64,000 bases of DNA from Streptomyces hokutonensis (GCF_000376565.1 NZ_BARG01000063.1:114282-178281), one strand, 5' to 3'; counted from the stretch's first letter, positions 50,834 through 59,934 are shown. The notes: generated by a model not told the origin, from the sequence alone. Translations and numbers: made by a program.

Positions 50834-52378
50834 CTACCGCAGCGGCCCGGTGACCTTCTCCACGGCCTCCACCACACACCCGTCCCGCACAAACGCCTCC
50901 GCAGCGGCCAGGTCGGGAGACAGGAACCGGTCCGGCCCAGGACCCTCGACTCCCGCCGCCCGCACGGCGTCGATGACCGCCCGGGACGCGGGCGCCGGAG
51001 CCAGCCCCTCACGCAACTCCACGGCACGCGTGGCCGCGTACAACTCCACCGCGATGATCCGAGTGAGGTTGCCGACGGCGGTGCGCAGCTTGCGCGCGGC
51101 CGACCACCCCATGGAGACATGGTCCTCCTGCATGGCGGAGGACGGAATCGAGTCGGCGGAGGCAGGCACGGCCAGCCGCTTCATCTCACTCACCAGGGCG
51201 GCCTGCGTGTACTGGGCGATCATCAGCCCGGAGTCGACACCGGCATCGTCCGCGAGGAACGGCGGCAGCCCGTGCGACCGGTTCTTGTCGAGCAGCCGGT
51301 CGGTACGCCGCTCGGAGATCGACCCGAGATCGGCAGCAGCGATGGCAAGAAAGTCAAGAACGTAAGCCACGGGCGCACCATGGAAGTTGCCGTTGGACTC
51401 CACCCGACCGTCAGGCAGCACAACGGGATTGTCGACGGCCGAAGCCAACTCCCGCTCCGCAACGAGCCGAGCATGCGCGATGGTGTCCCGCCCCGCACCC
51501 GCGACCTGCGGAGCACACCGCACCGAGTACGCGTCCTGAACCCGCGGCGCGCCGTCCTGGTGATGCCCGGTGAGCTCCGAACCGGCAAGCACGGCAAGCA
51601 TGTTGGCGGCACTGGCACCCTGCCCGGGATGCGGCCGGATGGCGTGCAACTCGGGCGCGAGCACCTTGTCGGTACCGAGCAGCGCCTCCAGACTCAACGC
51701 TGCCGTGACGTCGGCGGACTTGTAGAGCATGTCCAGATCGGCGAGAGCCATGACCAGCATGCCGAGCATCCCGTCGGTGCCGTTGAGAAGGGCAAGCCCC
51801 TCCTTCTCCCGCAGCTCGACAGGCACGATCCCGGCTTCACCCAACAACTCACCGGCGGGCCGCACAACCCCATCGGGCCCCTCGGCGTCACCCTCTCCCA
51901 TCAGCGTCAGGGCGCAGTGCGAGAGCGGGGCAAGGTCACCGGAGCACCCGAGAGAGCCGTACTCATGAACAACGGGGGTGATCCCGGCGTTGAGCACATC
52001 GGCCATGGTCTGAGCGACCTCAGGCCGCACACCGGTGTGCCCGGAGCACACAGTCTTGAGCCGCAGGAACATAAGAGCGCGCACGACCTCCCGCTCCACC
52101 CGCGGCCCCATCCCCGCGGCATGCGAGCGAACGATGTTGCGCTGCAACTGGGCCCGCAGCTCCGGGCTGATGTGCCGGGACGCCAACGCCCCGAACCCCG
52201 TACTGACGCCATACACGGGCTCCGGCTTGGCGGCCAGCGCGTCCACGATCTCCCGCGCCGCGGCGAGCGCCGCGAGGGCCTCACCCGAGAGCTCGATCCG
52301 GGCGCCTCCGCGCGCCACGGCAAGAACGTCGGACGCGGTGACCCCCGACGTCCCCACCACCACAGTGTGCATATCCAT
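50834..52378 (-). CDS. hutH: Histidine ammonia-lyase
   Basis: A 514-residue enzyme that deaminates histidine to urocanate. The MIO cofactor forms from the Ser146-Gly147 region in GSLGCSGDLAPLSH; the first residue is Cys instead of the usual Ala, as in the well-studied S. griseus enzyme (from memory). Tyr56-type residue (EPVYGVSTGFG) and QDAYSVRCAPQV complete the active site. The ATG at 52378 (MDMHTVVV) matches the known Streptomyces start. No ribosome binding site is seen, so the mRNA may be leaderless. The gene stands alone, not in a hut operon, as is usual in Streptomyces. Confidence 0.95.
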   Translation of the reverse strand: MDMHTVVVGTSGVTASDVLAVARGGARIELSGEALAALAAAREIVDALAAKPEPVYGVSTGFGALASRHISPELRAQLQRNIVRSHAAGMGPRVEREVVRALMFLRLKTVCSGHTGVRPEVAQTMADVLNAGITPVVHEYGSLGCSGDLAPLSHCALTLMGEGDAEGPDGVVRPAGELLGEAGIVPVELREKEGLALLNGTDGMLGMLVMALADLDMLYKSADVTAALSLEALLGTDKVLAPELHAIRPHPGQGASAANMLAVLAGSELTGHHQDGAPRVQDAYSVRCAPQVAGAGRDTIAHARLVAERELASAVDNPVVLPDGRVESNGNFHGAPVAYVLDFLAIAAADLGSISERRTDRLLDKNRSHGLPPFLADDAGVDSGLMIAQYTQAALVSEMKRLAVPASADSIPSSAMQEDHVSMGWSAARKLRTAVGNLTRIIAVELYAATRAVELREGLAPAPASRAVIDAVRAAGVEGPGPDRFLSPDLAAAEAFVRDGCVVEAVEKVTGPLR

Positions 52379-52487
52379 ATTCAGGAGCGTACGCATTGAA
52401 TGCGGCAGTGTCACTACCGGGTACCCACTTAGACCCTTACAGATAGGTCACTGGGCAGAGCGGGCCGACAGCCGCGTACGGCGCGAA

Positions 52488-52599
52488 GGTGCCGTGTCGG
52501 GGGGTGTCCGCCCGCAGCGGTTGGCGCGTCAACACCCTCAAAATCCTGCGAGACCGATTCCGCGCCGTTCCGAGGACGGACACCCCCCGACACGGCACC
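52488..52599. repeat. Perfect 23-bp inverted repeat with 66-bp spacer
   Basis: The arm at 52488-52510 (beginning GGTGCCGTGTCGGGG) is exactly complementary to 52577-52599. The element lies in the 250-bp gap between hutH and the GGDEF gene, both on the minus strand. The spacer encodes nothing convincing. It could be a long hairpin terminator or the ends of a small non-autonomous transposable element. Confidence 0.85.
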
Positions 52600-52630
52600 G
52601 ACCCACACCAAACGCGACGCGACCCACCCA

Positions 52631-53776
52631 TCACGCCCGCCGCCCCCGAAACCGCCGCCGCTCGGCAGGCATCTCCGGCGTAGGGGAGTCGGCAAGCCGC
52701 ACCACCGGATCGTCCGGCCCGTCCCGCCCGGCAACCACCGGCCGGTCCGCCCGCAGCGCCTTCGCCCGGTACTGAGCCGCGTCCGCGAGCCGGAACAGCC
52801 GCCGCCCGGACCGCACCGCCCCGATCGGATCCTCGGTGGACGCAACCCCACACGCGACCCCCTCCCCCAGCTCCAACTCGGCAGCCCTGCGGCACAGTTC
52901 ACCCGCCGCGTCGACCACCTCGTCAGCAGGCGGCCCGACCGCGAGCAGACAGAACTCGTCCCCGCCGAGCCGCGCCGCCAGCGCCCCCGGCAGCATCGCC
53001 CCGCACAGCGACAGCACCGACCCGAACCGCTCGAGCAGCCGGTCACCGACCGCGTGCCCCTGGGTGTCGTTGACGCGCTTGAGCCCATTGAGATCGCACA
53101 CCACAAGGCTGACCACAACCCCGTCCCGCCGATGCCGCTCAACCGCCTCGTCGAGCCGTACATCCACGGCCCGCCGATTGGCGAGCCCGGTGAGCGCGTC
53201 CGTGAAGGCGAGCCGCCGAGCCTCCTCCAGCCGCTCGGTCTGCGCGATCCCGGCCGCAACGACAGAGGCCAGCACAGTCGCGAAGTCCGCGTCGCCCCGC
53301 CCGAACACGGCCGCACCGACCGGCCGCGCCACATACAGCTCACCCCAGGCCCGCCCGTGCAGCACGATCGGCGCGACCACACAGCATCCGCGCCTACGAC
53401 GACGGAGGGCGGCGACCCGCTGATGGCAGTAGCCGGGACTGCCCGCGGCCAGGCCCTCCGCCGTCTCGACCCAGGCATTGGGCTCGCCGCCCCCGGCCCA
53501 CCGCTCGTGCAGAAACTCGGTGATCTCCGGGAACTGGTGCACCGGATAGGTCTCACCGTCCGGGAACTCCTCCTCGCCGGCGGCCCGCTCCCCCACGTTG
53601 ACGAGGACCCGCAGCCGCCCCAGCTCCCGCTCCCACACCGACAGCGCGGCAAAACTCCCGTCCAGCGCCCGGCACGCCCCGGCCGCCGCCGCCCGCCAGG
53701 ACTCGCGCGGGGTGTGCGCAGCCGCCATCCCCTGCGCCAGCTCCACCACGGCAGCCAGCCGCCTGTCCTCACCCAT
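52631..53776 (-). CDS. GAF-GGDEF diguanylate cyclase
   Basis: A 381-residue cytosolic protein. A GAF sensor domain covers about 8-180 and a GGDEF domain 188-345 with an intact active site GGDEF at 271-275 and the substrate motif FTDALTGLANRRAV. It should make cyclic di-GMP, a key brake on Streptomyces sporulation through BldD. The usual RxxD product-inhibition site five residues before GGDEF is absent (ALAARL there), so feedback inhibition may be lost. From memory, the position matches the c-di-GMP gene near hutH in S. coelicolor (cdgE). GTG 53779 directly before ATG 53776 is an alternative start. Confidence 0.92.
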   Translation of the reverse strand: MGEDRRLAAVVELAQGMAAAHTPRESWRAAAAGACRALDGSFAALSVWERELGRLRVLVNVGERAAGEEEFPDGETYPVHQFPEITEFLHERWAGGGEPNAWVETAEGLAAGSPGYCHQRVAALRRRRRGCCVVAPIVLHGRAWGELYVARPVGAAVFGRGDADFATVLASVVAAGIAQTERLEEARRLAFTDALTGLANRRAVDVRLDEAVERHRRDGVVVSLVVCDLNGLKRVNDTQGHAVGDRLLERFGSVLSLCGAMLPGALAARLGGDEFCLLAVGPPADEVVDAAGELCRRAAELELGEGVACGVASTEDPIGAVRSGRRLFRLADAAQYRAKALRADRPVVAGRDGPDDPVVRLADSPTPEMPAERRRFRGRRA

Positions 53777-53882
53777 CACTCCAGGCTAGGGAGGTTTAGG
53801 GCATACCGGGACATTGATGCGGCGAACAGGTGTCGGGGGGTGGGAGACCGGAGGCTTGGGCTGTCTGTCATGTGCGGGTCCG

Positions 53883-53944
53883 GTGGGGGCTGGTCGCGCC
53901 CACGCGGCGGAGCCGCACATGTCACAGCCCCGCGCCCCTAAGAG
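53883..53944. repeat. Dispersed intergenic repeat, subtype B
   Basis: GGTGGGGGCTGGTCGCGCCC followed by ACGCGGCGGAGCCGC and CAGCCCCGCGCCCCTAAG. A near copy of the element at 42.9 kb, between the GGDEF and enoyl-CoA hydratase genes. Confidence 0.85.
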
Positions 53945-53973
53945 GTTGGTGCTGGGGGCGTTGGTGGGTGGGC

Positions 53974-54768
53974 CTACTCCCCCGGCCACTCCGGCTTCCG
54001 CTTCTCGTTGAACGCCGCGACACCCTCCGCCCGGTCCCCCGAGAAGGCCACCGACCGCCAGGCCGCGTCCTCGACCTCGAGTCCGGTCCGCAGATCGAGC
54101 CCATGCCCTAGCCGCAGCGCCCGCTTGGCCGCGCGCAGCCCGACGGGCGAGTTCACGGCGATGCGCGCACCCAAGGCAAGGGCCTCCTCACGATCCTGCC
54201 CCGCCTCCACCAGGACGTCCACCAGCCCCAGCTCCGCCGCCTCGGGCGCCTCCAACCGCCGTGCGGTGAAGATGAGTTCGGCCGCCCGAGCCGCCCCCAC
54301 CCGCCGAGGCAGCAGCTGCGTACCGCCGCCCCCCGGAATCACCCCCACCGACACCTCCGGCAACCCCACCACGGCAGTACCGTCGGCCACGATCAGGTCG
54401 CAGGACAGGGCCAGTTCGAAACCACCACCCAGCGCGAACCCGTGCACGGCGGCGATCGTAGGCATCGGGAGTTCCAGAACACCCGTGTACGCGCTCCGAG
54501 CGAGCGGCCGCTGCCGTACGAGCTCCGCGTCGGTGAGCGAGTTGCGCTCCTTGAGGTCGGCGCCGACGCAGAAGGCCCGCTCGTGCGAGGAGGTCAGCAC
54601 GGTGACGCGGACGTCCCGGTCGGCCGCCAGCGCCGTACAGGCGGCGGCGATGGACCCGGCCATCGCGGTGGAGACGGCGTTCATGGCCTTGGGCCGGTCC
54701 AGGACGAGTTCCGCGACGTGGTCGTGCCGCCGCACCAGCACGAACTCCCCGAACCGTTCCTCGCTCAT
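53974..54768 (-). CDS. Enoyl-CoA hydratase/isomerase family protein
   Basis: A 264-residue crotonase-fold enzyme. The oxyanion-hole segments are AFCVGADLKE (about 65-75) and GFALGGGFELALSCD (about 109-123); the catalytic acid region is LPEVSVGVIPGGGGTQLLPR. This fits an enoyl-CoA hydratase acting in fatty acid or branched-chain amino acid breakdown. Its downstream neighbour on the minus strand is the GGDEF gene. A pair of GTTAAC palindromes just upstream may control it. Confidence 0.92.
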   Translation of the reverse strand: MSEERFGEFVLVRRHDHVAELVLDRPKAMNAVSTAMAGSIAAACTALAADRDVRVTVLTSSHERAFCVGADLKERNSLTDAELVRQRPLARSAYTGVLELPMPTIAAVHGFALGGGFELALSCDLIVADGTAVVGLPEVSVGVIPGGGGTQLLPRRVGAARAAELIFTARRLEAPEAAELGLVDVLVEAGQDREEALALGARIAVNSPVGLRAAKRALRLGHGLDLRTGLEVEDAAWRSVAFSGDRAEGVAAFNEKRKPEWPGE

Positions 54769-54780
54769 GACACCCTCCTG

Positions 54781-54796
54781 GTTAACGTGGGTTAAC
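54781..54796. promoter_or_regulatory. Paired GTTAAC sites before the enoyl-CoA hydratase gene
   Basis: GTTAACGTGGGTTAAC holds two 6-bp palindromes 10 bp apart, beginning 12 bp upstream of the hydratase ATG. An AT-rich site like this stands out in 72% GC DNA and would block transcription or translation start if bound. Confidence 0.5.
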
Positions 54797-54914
54797 TTAA
54801 CTCGCCCCGATCATCGCACGGCCCTTCCCCGTTCGGGTGACATGCCGCCCAACTCCCGCCGGACCGCCCGGAGAAGCGCATAACGTGCGTCCGCCACACG
54901 ACAGGGGAGGGATC

Positions 54915-55538
54915 GTGACGACGACCACGCAGGCGGAGCGGGCCGAGGACACCGCGGACGTAGCGCCACCCGTCCTTCCCCGGGGCCGCCACCGACGCCC
55001 CAGGCCGCGCAAGGTCCTGCTCGCCTTCGGCGGCCTGGCGGTGGCCGCCGGGGTGCTGAGCCTCGTACGGCTGACGCCCGAGTCGGGGGTCGGCGGGGTG
55101 GGCACGGCGGAGGCGGAACCGAGCCCGGACGTGGACGCGGGGCAGAGCGCCGGGCACCCGGCCAACGCCGCCGCCACGATCAGCGCGGACCCGACGGCGT
55201 TCCCGTCCACGATCCCGTCCGCGCTCCCCTCCGCGACCTCGGTGATGGGCGGCGCGAGCCCGACGCCGACCACCGCCTCCGGCGTCGTACCGACTCCGTA
55301 CGCGACGACGGCACCCACGACCGCCCCCGAGGCGACGACGGCGCAGGGCACCCCACAGCCACACGCACCGGTCACCGCACCGGCCCCCCAGGCACCCGCG
55401 ACGAGCGCGGCCCCGCAGCCGGCACCCACACCGACCCCGAGCCGGACCGCCAACTCCCCCGCCCCCGAGCCGAGTCGGCCGAGTCTGTGCGTGCCGATCA
55501 TCGGGCTCTGCGTGGACCCACTGGTCCACGGGAGTTGA
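54915..55538 (+). CDS. Pro/Thr-rich membrane-anchored protein
   Basis: A 207-residue protein beginning at GTG with GGGAGG 5 nt upstream. A basic N-terminus and one transmembrane helix (about 35-52) are followed by a long low-complexity Pro/Ala/Thr/Ser region (about 65-190), likely extended, outside the membrane and possibly O-glycosylated. It ends with a conserved-looking LCVPIIGLCVDPLVHG containing two cysteines. Function unknown; it looks like a wall-spanning stalk. Confidence 0.78.
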   Translation: MTTTTQAERAEDTADVAPPVLPRGRHRRPRPRKVLLAFGGLAVAAGVLSLVRLTPESGVGGVGTAEAEPSPDVDAGQSAGHPANAAATISADPTAFPSTIPSALPSATSVMGGASPTPTTASGVVPTPYATTAPTTAPEATTAQGTPQPHAPVTAPAPQAPATSAAPQPAPTPTPSRTANSPAPEPSRPSLCVPIIGLCVDPLVHGS

Positions 55539-55541
55539 GGG

Positions 55542-56696
55542 CTACGCCGGGGCCGAGTCCCGGCGGGTCAGCAGCCAGGGTTCGACCACACCCAGGCCGC
55601 GCACCGGCCGCTGCCACATCGGCTGGAGCGCGAAACGGTACGTGGGCGGCTCCTCGCCCTCCTTCTCGGCGGTGGCCGCGGCCTCGGCCGCCTCCGCCTC
55701 GGAGGCGGGGGCCTCGCCGCTGCGGATGAGCTCCTCGGCGAAGGCGCTGTCGACGAGGACGGCGTCGCGGGGAGCTATCGAGGTCAGCCGCGAGGCGAGG
55801 TTGACGGTCGTGCCGAAGACGTCGCCCATGCGGGTCGTGACCGTGCCGAAGGCGATGCCGACGCGGAGTTCGGGCATGGTCTCGTCGTGGGCCATGGTCT
55901 CGATCAGGCGCAGCGCGATCTCGGCGGCGACCCCGGCATCGTCGGCGGAGAACAGGACCTCGTCGCCGAGGGTCTTGATGAGCCGGCCGCCGCGGGCGGC
56001 CACGAGGTCGGCGGCGGTGGTCTCGAAGGCCTCGACGAGTTCGCCGAGTTCTTCCTCCTCCATGCGGCGGGTCAGCCGTGTGAAGCCCACCAGGTCGGCG
56101 AAGCCGACGGCGAGGCGCCGGTCGACCATCTCCTCGTCGTCGCTGGCCTGGACGACCCGGCCGGCCGAGGCGGCGAGCTGGCGCCGCCACACATAGACGA
56201 GGAACTCCTCCAGCTCGGGCAGCAGCAGCTCGATGATCGGGTACGTCACCTCGGTGCGGGACATGCCGGGCTCGGGCGGCTCGGTCAGGCCCTCCAGGAA
56301 CGAGTCCATCTGCCAGCCGGCCAGCCGCGCGGTGGTCTGCCCGGTGGAGCGGGCCACCTGCACGGCCATCGCCTCGCTCAGCAGCCCCGCCTCGACGAGA
56401 CCGGCGAGGCGGCGCAGCGCGAGGACGTCCGCCTCGGTGAACGCCTTGGCCTGGCCGACGTCGGCGAAGCCCATGGCGCGCCAGAAGCGGGTGGCCAGCT
56501 CCATGGAGACGCCGGCGGTACGGGCCGCCTGGAACGGCGTGTAGCGGCGCTCCGCGCCCAGGATGAGCCCTTCGAGGCGCAGCGCGAGGGGGTCTTCGCC
56601 GGGATCGGCGGCATAGGGGTCGGCCCGGCCACCGGCGGCATCGGGGTCCACCCGGCCGTCCGCGTCCGCGCCGGAGCCCGTGTCGTCGACGGTCAC
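55542..56696 (-). CDS. cya: Class III adenylate cyclase
   Basis: A 384-residue protein. The C-terminal class III cyclase domain (about 190-350) has the first metal Asp in VGFADLVGFTRLT, the second in LIKTLGDEVLF, the purine-specifying Lys in the same segment and the transition-state Asn/Arg in TTVNLASRL, so it should make cAMP. The N-terminal 180 residues are helical and regulatory; similarity to the known Streptomyces Cya, needed for germination, is clear. A Glu/Ala-rich linker precedes the short C-terminal tail. The GTG start follows from the conserved length. Confidence 0.92.
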   Translation of the reverse strand: MTVDDTGSGADADGRVDPDAAGGRADPYAADPGEDPLALRLEGLILGAERRYTPFQAARTAGVSMELATRFWRAMGFADVGQAKAFTEADVLALRRLAGLVEAGLLSEAMAVQVARSTGQTTARLAGWQMDSFLEGLTEPPEPGMSRTEVTYPIIELLLPELEEFLVYVWRRQLAASAGRVVQASDDEEMVDRRLAVGFADLVGFTRLTRRMEEEELGELVEAFETTAADLVAARGGRLIKTLGDEVLFSADDAGVAAEIALRLIETMAHDETMPELRVGIAFGTVTTRMGDVFGTTVNLASRLTSIAPRDAVLVDSAFAEELIRSGEAPASEAEAAEAAATAEKEGEEPPTYRFALQPMWQRPVRGLGVVEPWLLTRRDSAPA

Positions 56697-56814
56697 GCCT
56701 GCTGCCCTTCCGATCTGCCACGGTCAGGTATCGACCGGGCCCAATGCTACGGCAGGTGTGGGCCAGCTCACTCCGTGAGTCACGCGGACAAAGCTGCCAC
56801 AAGAGCGGCCGGGG

Positions 56815-57690
56815 TCACGCGGGGCGCAGGTGCACGATGTCGCCCGCCCCCACCGGCTCCTGCACTCCGTCCTCCGTCGCGAGGACCAGCCGCCCGTCCC
56901 CGTCGATCGCGACGGCCTCGCCGGTGATCGACCGGTCCCCGGGCAGCTCGGCCCGTACGACCCGGCCGAGCGTGGCGCAGCCGGCCGCGTAGGTCTCCTG
57001 GAGGCCGCTCTCCACCGGGTCGCCGCCAGCCGCGCGCCACTTGTCGTACCAGTGCTCCAGGGACCGCAGAACGGCCCGCAGCAGGGGGTCGCGGTCCGTG
57101 GCGACGGCCCCGGCCAGGGCCAGGGAGGCCGCCTGGGGCACGGGCAGCTCGTCCTCACGCAGGGTGACGTTGATGCCGACGCCGATGACCACGGCGTCGT
57201 CCCCGGCGCGCTCGGCGAGGATGCCGCCGGCCTTGCGCTCCTCGCCACCGACAGTCACCAGCAGGTCGTTGGGCCACTTGAGTGCCGTGTCGACGCCGGC
57301 CGACCGCGCCAGACCGGTGGCGACGGCGACACCGGTGAGCAGCGGGAGCCAGCCCCAGCGGGCCACGGGGACGTCGCCCGGCTTCAGCAGGACGGAGAAG
57401 AAGAGCCCGGAGCGGGCCGGTGCCGTCCACTGCCGGTCGAGGCGCCCGCGCCCGGCGGTCTGCTCCTCGGCGACCAGCACCGCGCCCTCGTCGGCGTCCC
57501 CCGCGACCGCGCGGGCGAGGAGGTCGGCGTTGGTGGACCCGGTGCGCTGGACGACCTCGATGTCGCAGTAGAGGCCCGCGTGGCCGCCGTCCCGCACCAG
57601 GCCCTTGCGCAGCGCGGCGCCGTTGAGCGGTGGACGGTCCAGATCGGACCAACGACTGCTGTTCTCGTCTGAGGCATCTCGCGGCGTCAT
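56815..57690 (-). CDS. birA: Biotin-[acetyl-CoA-carboxylase] ligase
   Basis: A 291-residue enzyme attaching biotin to carboxyl carrier domains through biotinyl-5'-AMP. The catalytic loop GRGRLDRQW lies at 80-88, KWPNDLLV near 158-165 and KAGGILAE follows; the C-terminal domain is small. There is no N-terminal helix-turn-helix, so it is a monofunctional ligase and not a repressor. It is divergent from pccB, and its substrate AccA2 is encoded 4 kb away. The ATG starts at the usual MTPRDAS. Confidence 0.94.
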   Translation of the reverse strand: MTPRDASDENSSRWSDLDRPPLNGAALRKGLVRDGGHAGLYCDIEVVQRTGSTNADLLARAVAGDADEGAVLVAEEQTAGRGRLDRQWTAPARSGLFFSVLLKPGDVPVARWGWLPLLTGVAVATGLARSAGVDTALKWPNDLLVTVGGEERKAGGILAERAGDDAVVIGVGINVTLREDELPVPQAASLALAGAVATDRDPLLRAVLRSLEHWYDKWRAAGGDPVESGLQETYAAGCATLGRVVRAELPGDRSITGEAVAIDGDGRLVLATEDGVQEPVGAGDIVHLRPA

Positions 57691-57801
57691 GCAAGCCACC
57701 CTAGGTGTGTTGTACGCCGCACTGCCGATCGGTAGGCACGCCACTACTCTACGAATGAGTAACCGTCCCCCCTTTTGAGCAGGCAGGGAGCCGTAATCCC
57801 G

Positions 57802-59406
57802 ATGTCCGAGCCGGAAGCGCCTCAAGAGATCGACATCCACACCACCGCCGGGAAGATCGCGGATCTTCGGCGCCGCACCCAGGAGGCGACGCACGCGGGC
57901 TCGGAGCGCGCGGTCGAAAAACAGCACGCCAAGGGCAAGTTGACGGCCCGTGAGCGGATCGACCTGCTCCTCGACGAGGACTCCTTCGTCGAGTTCGACG
58001 AGTTCACCCGGCACCGGTCCACGGACTTCGGCCTGGAGAAGAACCGCCCCTACGGCGACGGTGTCGTCTCCGGCTACGGCACGGTCGACGGCCGCCCCGT
58101 CGCCGTGTTCTCGCAGGACTTCACGGTCTTCGGCGGCGCCCTCGGCGAGGTCTACGGCCAGAAGATCGTCAAGGTGATGGACTTCGCGCTGAAGACCGGC
58201 TGTCCGGTCATCGGCATCAACGACTCCGGCGGCGCCCGCATCCAGGAGGGCGTGGCCTCGCTCGGCGCGTACGGCGAGATCTTCCGCCGCAACACGCACG
58301 CGAGCGGCGTGATCCCACAGATCAGCCTGGTCGTCGGCCCGTGCGCGGGCGGCGCGGTCTACTCCCCCGCGATCACCGACTTCACGGTGATGGTCGACCA
58401 GACCTCGCACATGTTCATCACCGGACCCGACGTCATCAAGACGGTCACCGGCGAGGACGTCGGCTTCGAGGAACTGGGCGGCGCGCGCACCCACAACTCC
58501 GTGTCCGGCGTGGCCCATCACATGGCGGGCGACGAGAAGGACGCGATCGAGTACGTCAAGCAGCTGCTGTCGTACCTCCCGTCCAACAACCTCAGCGAAC
58601 CCCCCGCGTTCCCCGAGGAGGCGGACCTCGCCGTCACGGACGAGGACCGCGAGCTGGACACCCTGGTCCCGGACAGCGCGAACCAGCCGTACGACATGCA
58701 CACGGTGATCGAACACGTCCTGGACGACGCCGAGTTCTTCGAGACGCAGCCGCTGTTCGCGCCGAACATCCTCACCGGTTTCGGCCGCGTCGAGGGCCGC
58801 CCGGTGGGCGTGGTCGCGAACCAGCCCATGCAGTTCGCGGGCTGCCTGGACATCGACGCGTCCGAGAAGGCGGCGCGCTTCGTCCGCACCTGCGACGCGT
58901 TCAACGTCCCCGTCCTCACCTTCGTGGACGTCCCCGGCTTCCTCCCGGGCGTCGACCAGGAGCACTACGGCATCATCCGCAGAGGCGCGAAACTGATCTA
59001 CGCGTACGCGGAGGCGACCGTCCCCCTCATCACGGTCATCACCCGCAAGGCCTTCGGCGGCGCCTACGACGTCATGGGCTCCAAGCACCTGGGCGCCGAC
59101 CTCAACCTCGCCTGGCCGACCGCCCAGATCGCCGTCATGGGCGCCCAGGGCGCGGTCAACATCCTGCACCGCCGCACGCTCGCCGAGGCGGAGGCGGCCG
59201 GCGAGGACCTGGACGCGGTGCGCGCCCGTCTCATCCAGGAGTACGAGGACACCCTCCTCAACCCCTACATCGCGGCCGAGCGCGGCTACATCGACGCGGT
59301 CGTCCTCCCCTCCGACACCCGCCGCCACGTGGTCCGGGGCCTGCGCCAACTCCGCACCAAGCGCGAGTCGTTGCCCCCCAAGAAGCACGGCAACATCCCC
59401 CTGTAG
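57802..59406 (+). CDS. pccB: Acyl-CoA carboxylase beta subunit (propionyl-CoA carboxylase)
   Basis: A 534-residue carboxyltransferase. It moves carboxyl groups from carboxybiotin on AccA2 to propionyl- or acetyl-CoA. The two crotonase-fold halves carry the oxyanion-hole motifs GINDSGGARIQEG and FVDVPGFLPG with AFGGAYDVMGS; residue Asp in the position just after GFLPGVDQ is the one known to set acyl-CoA preference in actinobacterial AccB/PccB, and matches PccB here. The ATG at 57802 matches the usual MSEPE start. The small epsilon subunit gene follows after 13 bp. Confidence 0.95.
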   Translation: MSEPEAPQEIDIHTTAGKIADLRRRTQEATHAGSERAVEKQHAKGKLTARERIDLLLDEDSFVEFDEFTRHRSTDFGLEKNRPYGDGVVSGYGTVDGRPVAVFSQDFTVFGGALGEVYGQKIVKVMDFALKTGCPVIGINDSGGARIQEGVASLGAYGEIFRRNTHASGVIPQISLVVGPCAGGAVYSPAITDFTVMVDQTSHMFITGPDVIKTVTGEDVGFEELGGARTHNSVSGVAHHMAGDEKDAIEYVKQLLSYLPSNNLSEPPAFPEEADLAVTDEDRELDTLVPDSANQPYDMHTVIEHVLDDAEFFETQPLFAPNILTGFGRVEGRPVGVVANQPMQFAGCLDIDASEKAARFVRTCDAFNVPVLTFVDVPGFLPGVDQEHYGIIRRGAKLIYAYAEATVPLITVITRKAFGGAYDVMGSKHLGADLNLAWPTAQIAVMGAQGAVNILHRRTLAEAEAAGEDLDAVRARLIQEYEDTLLNPYIAAERGYIDAVVLPSDTRRHVVRGLRQLRTKRESLPPKKHGNIPL

Positions 59407-59419
59407 AGGAGCGGCCTCC

Positions 59420-59629
59420 ATGAACATCAAAGTCGTAAGGGGCAACCCGACCCCGGAGGAGCTGGCCGCCGCCCTGGCAGTGGTCAGGGCCCGCGCCGCG
59501 GCGGCGACAACGACACCGCCCGGCGCACCGAGGCAGCGCGACGCGTGGTCGGACCCGTCGAGGATCGCGGGCGCGAGGCTCCCCATCCCGGGCCCGAGTG
59601 CATGGACCCGCACATTCTGGCCGGGTTAA
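59420..59629 (+). CDS. pccE: Acyl-CoA carboxylase epsilon subunit
   Basis: A 69-residue protein beginning IKVVRGNPTPEELAAALAVV, the typical epsilon (AccE/PccE) signature, with the WSDPSRIAG middle. It strengthens the alpha-beta carboxylase complex in actinobacteria. GAGGAG lies upstream of the ATG. Directly behind pccB. A TTAAGGGC/GCCCTTAA hairpin (59626-59644) overlaps its stop. Confidence 0.92.
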   Translation: MNIKVVRGNPTPEELAAALAVVRARAAAATTTPPGAPRQRDAWSDPSRIAGARLPIPGPSAWTRTFWPG

Positions 59630-59692
59630 GGGCATCGCCCTTAAGGGGCGCGGGGCTGTGTCGATTTGCGGCTCCGCCGCGTGGGCGCACAG
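59626..59692. repeat. Hairpin fused to an inverted subtype B repeat
   Basis: TTAAGGGC (59626-59633) and GCCCTTAA (59637-59644) form a tight terminator-like stem at the pccE stop. It runs into AAGGGGCGCGGGGCTGTGTC and GCGGCTCCGCCGCGTGGGCG, the reverse complement of the element at 42.9 and 53.9 kb. Confidence 0.85.
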
Positions 59693-59766
59693 AGGAACAA
59701 CTCCGGGCAAGAATTTAAGTACCCGTACTCAGGCGCCCGCCCCCACCCAAGCCGCACGCTGGTGCC

Positions 59767-59898
59767 ATGCTGTGGTCCGACCCCGATGACGAACCTCCCG
59801 AGGAACTGCGGGAGATGCAGGTCATGCTGCGGCGGCTCGGAATACTCATGGCACTCGCGATGGTGCTGGCGATGATCGTGATCGGGCTCTCGGCCTGA
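59767..59898 (+). CDS. Small membrane protein between pccE and maf
   Basis: A 43-residue frame starting at ATG 59767 and ending TGA 59896-59898. An acidic N-terminus (DPDDEPPEELREM) precedes a Leu/Met/Ile-rich transmembrane helix (about 24-42) that ends at the C-terminus. From memory, a small protein at this position is conserved in Streptomyces next to the carboxylase genes. No ribosome binding site is clear. Function unknown; perhaps a membrane adaptor. Confidence 0.6.
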   Translation: MLWSDPDDEPPEELREMQVMLRRLGILMALAMVLAMIVIGLSA

Positions 59899-59934
59899 GG
59901 CGAGCGGCCAACGCGCCGCGGATACCCTGGCCGT

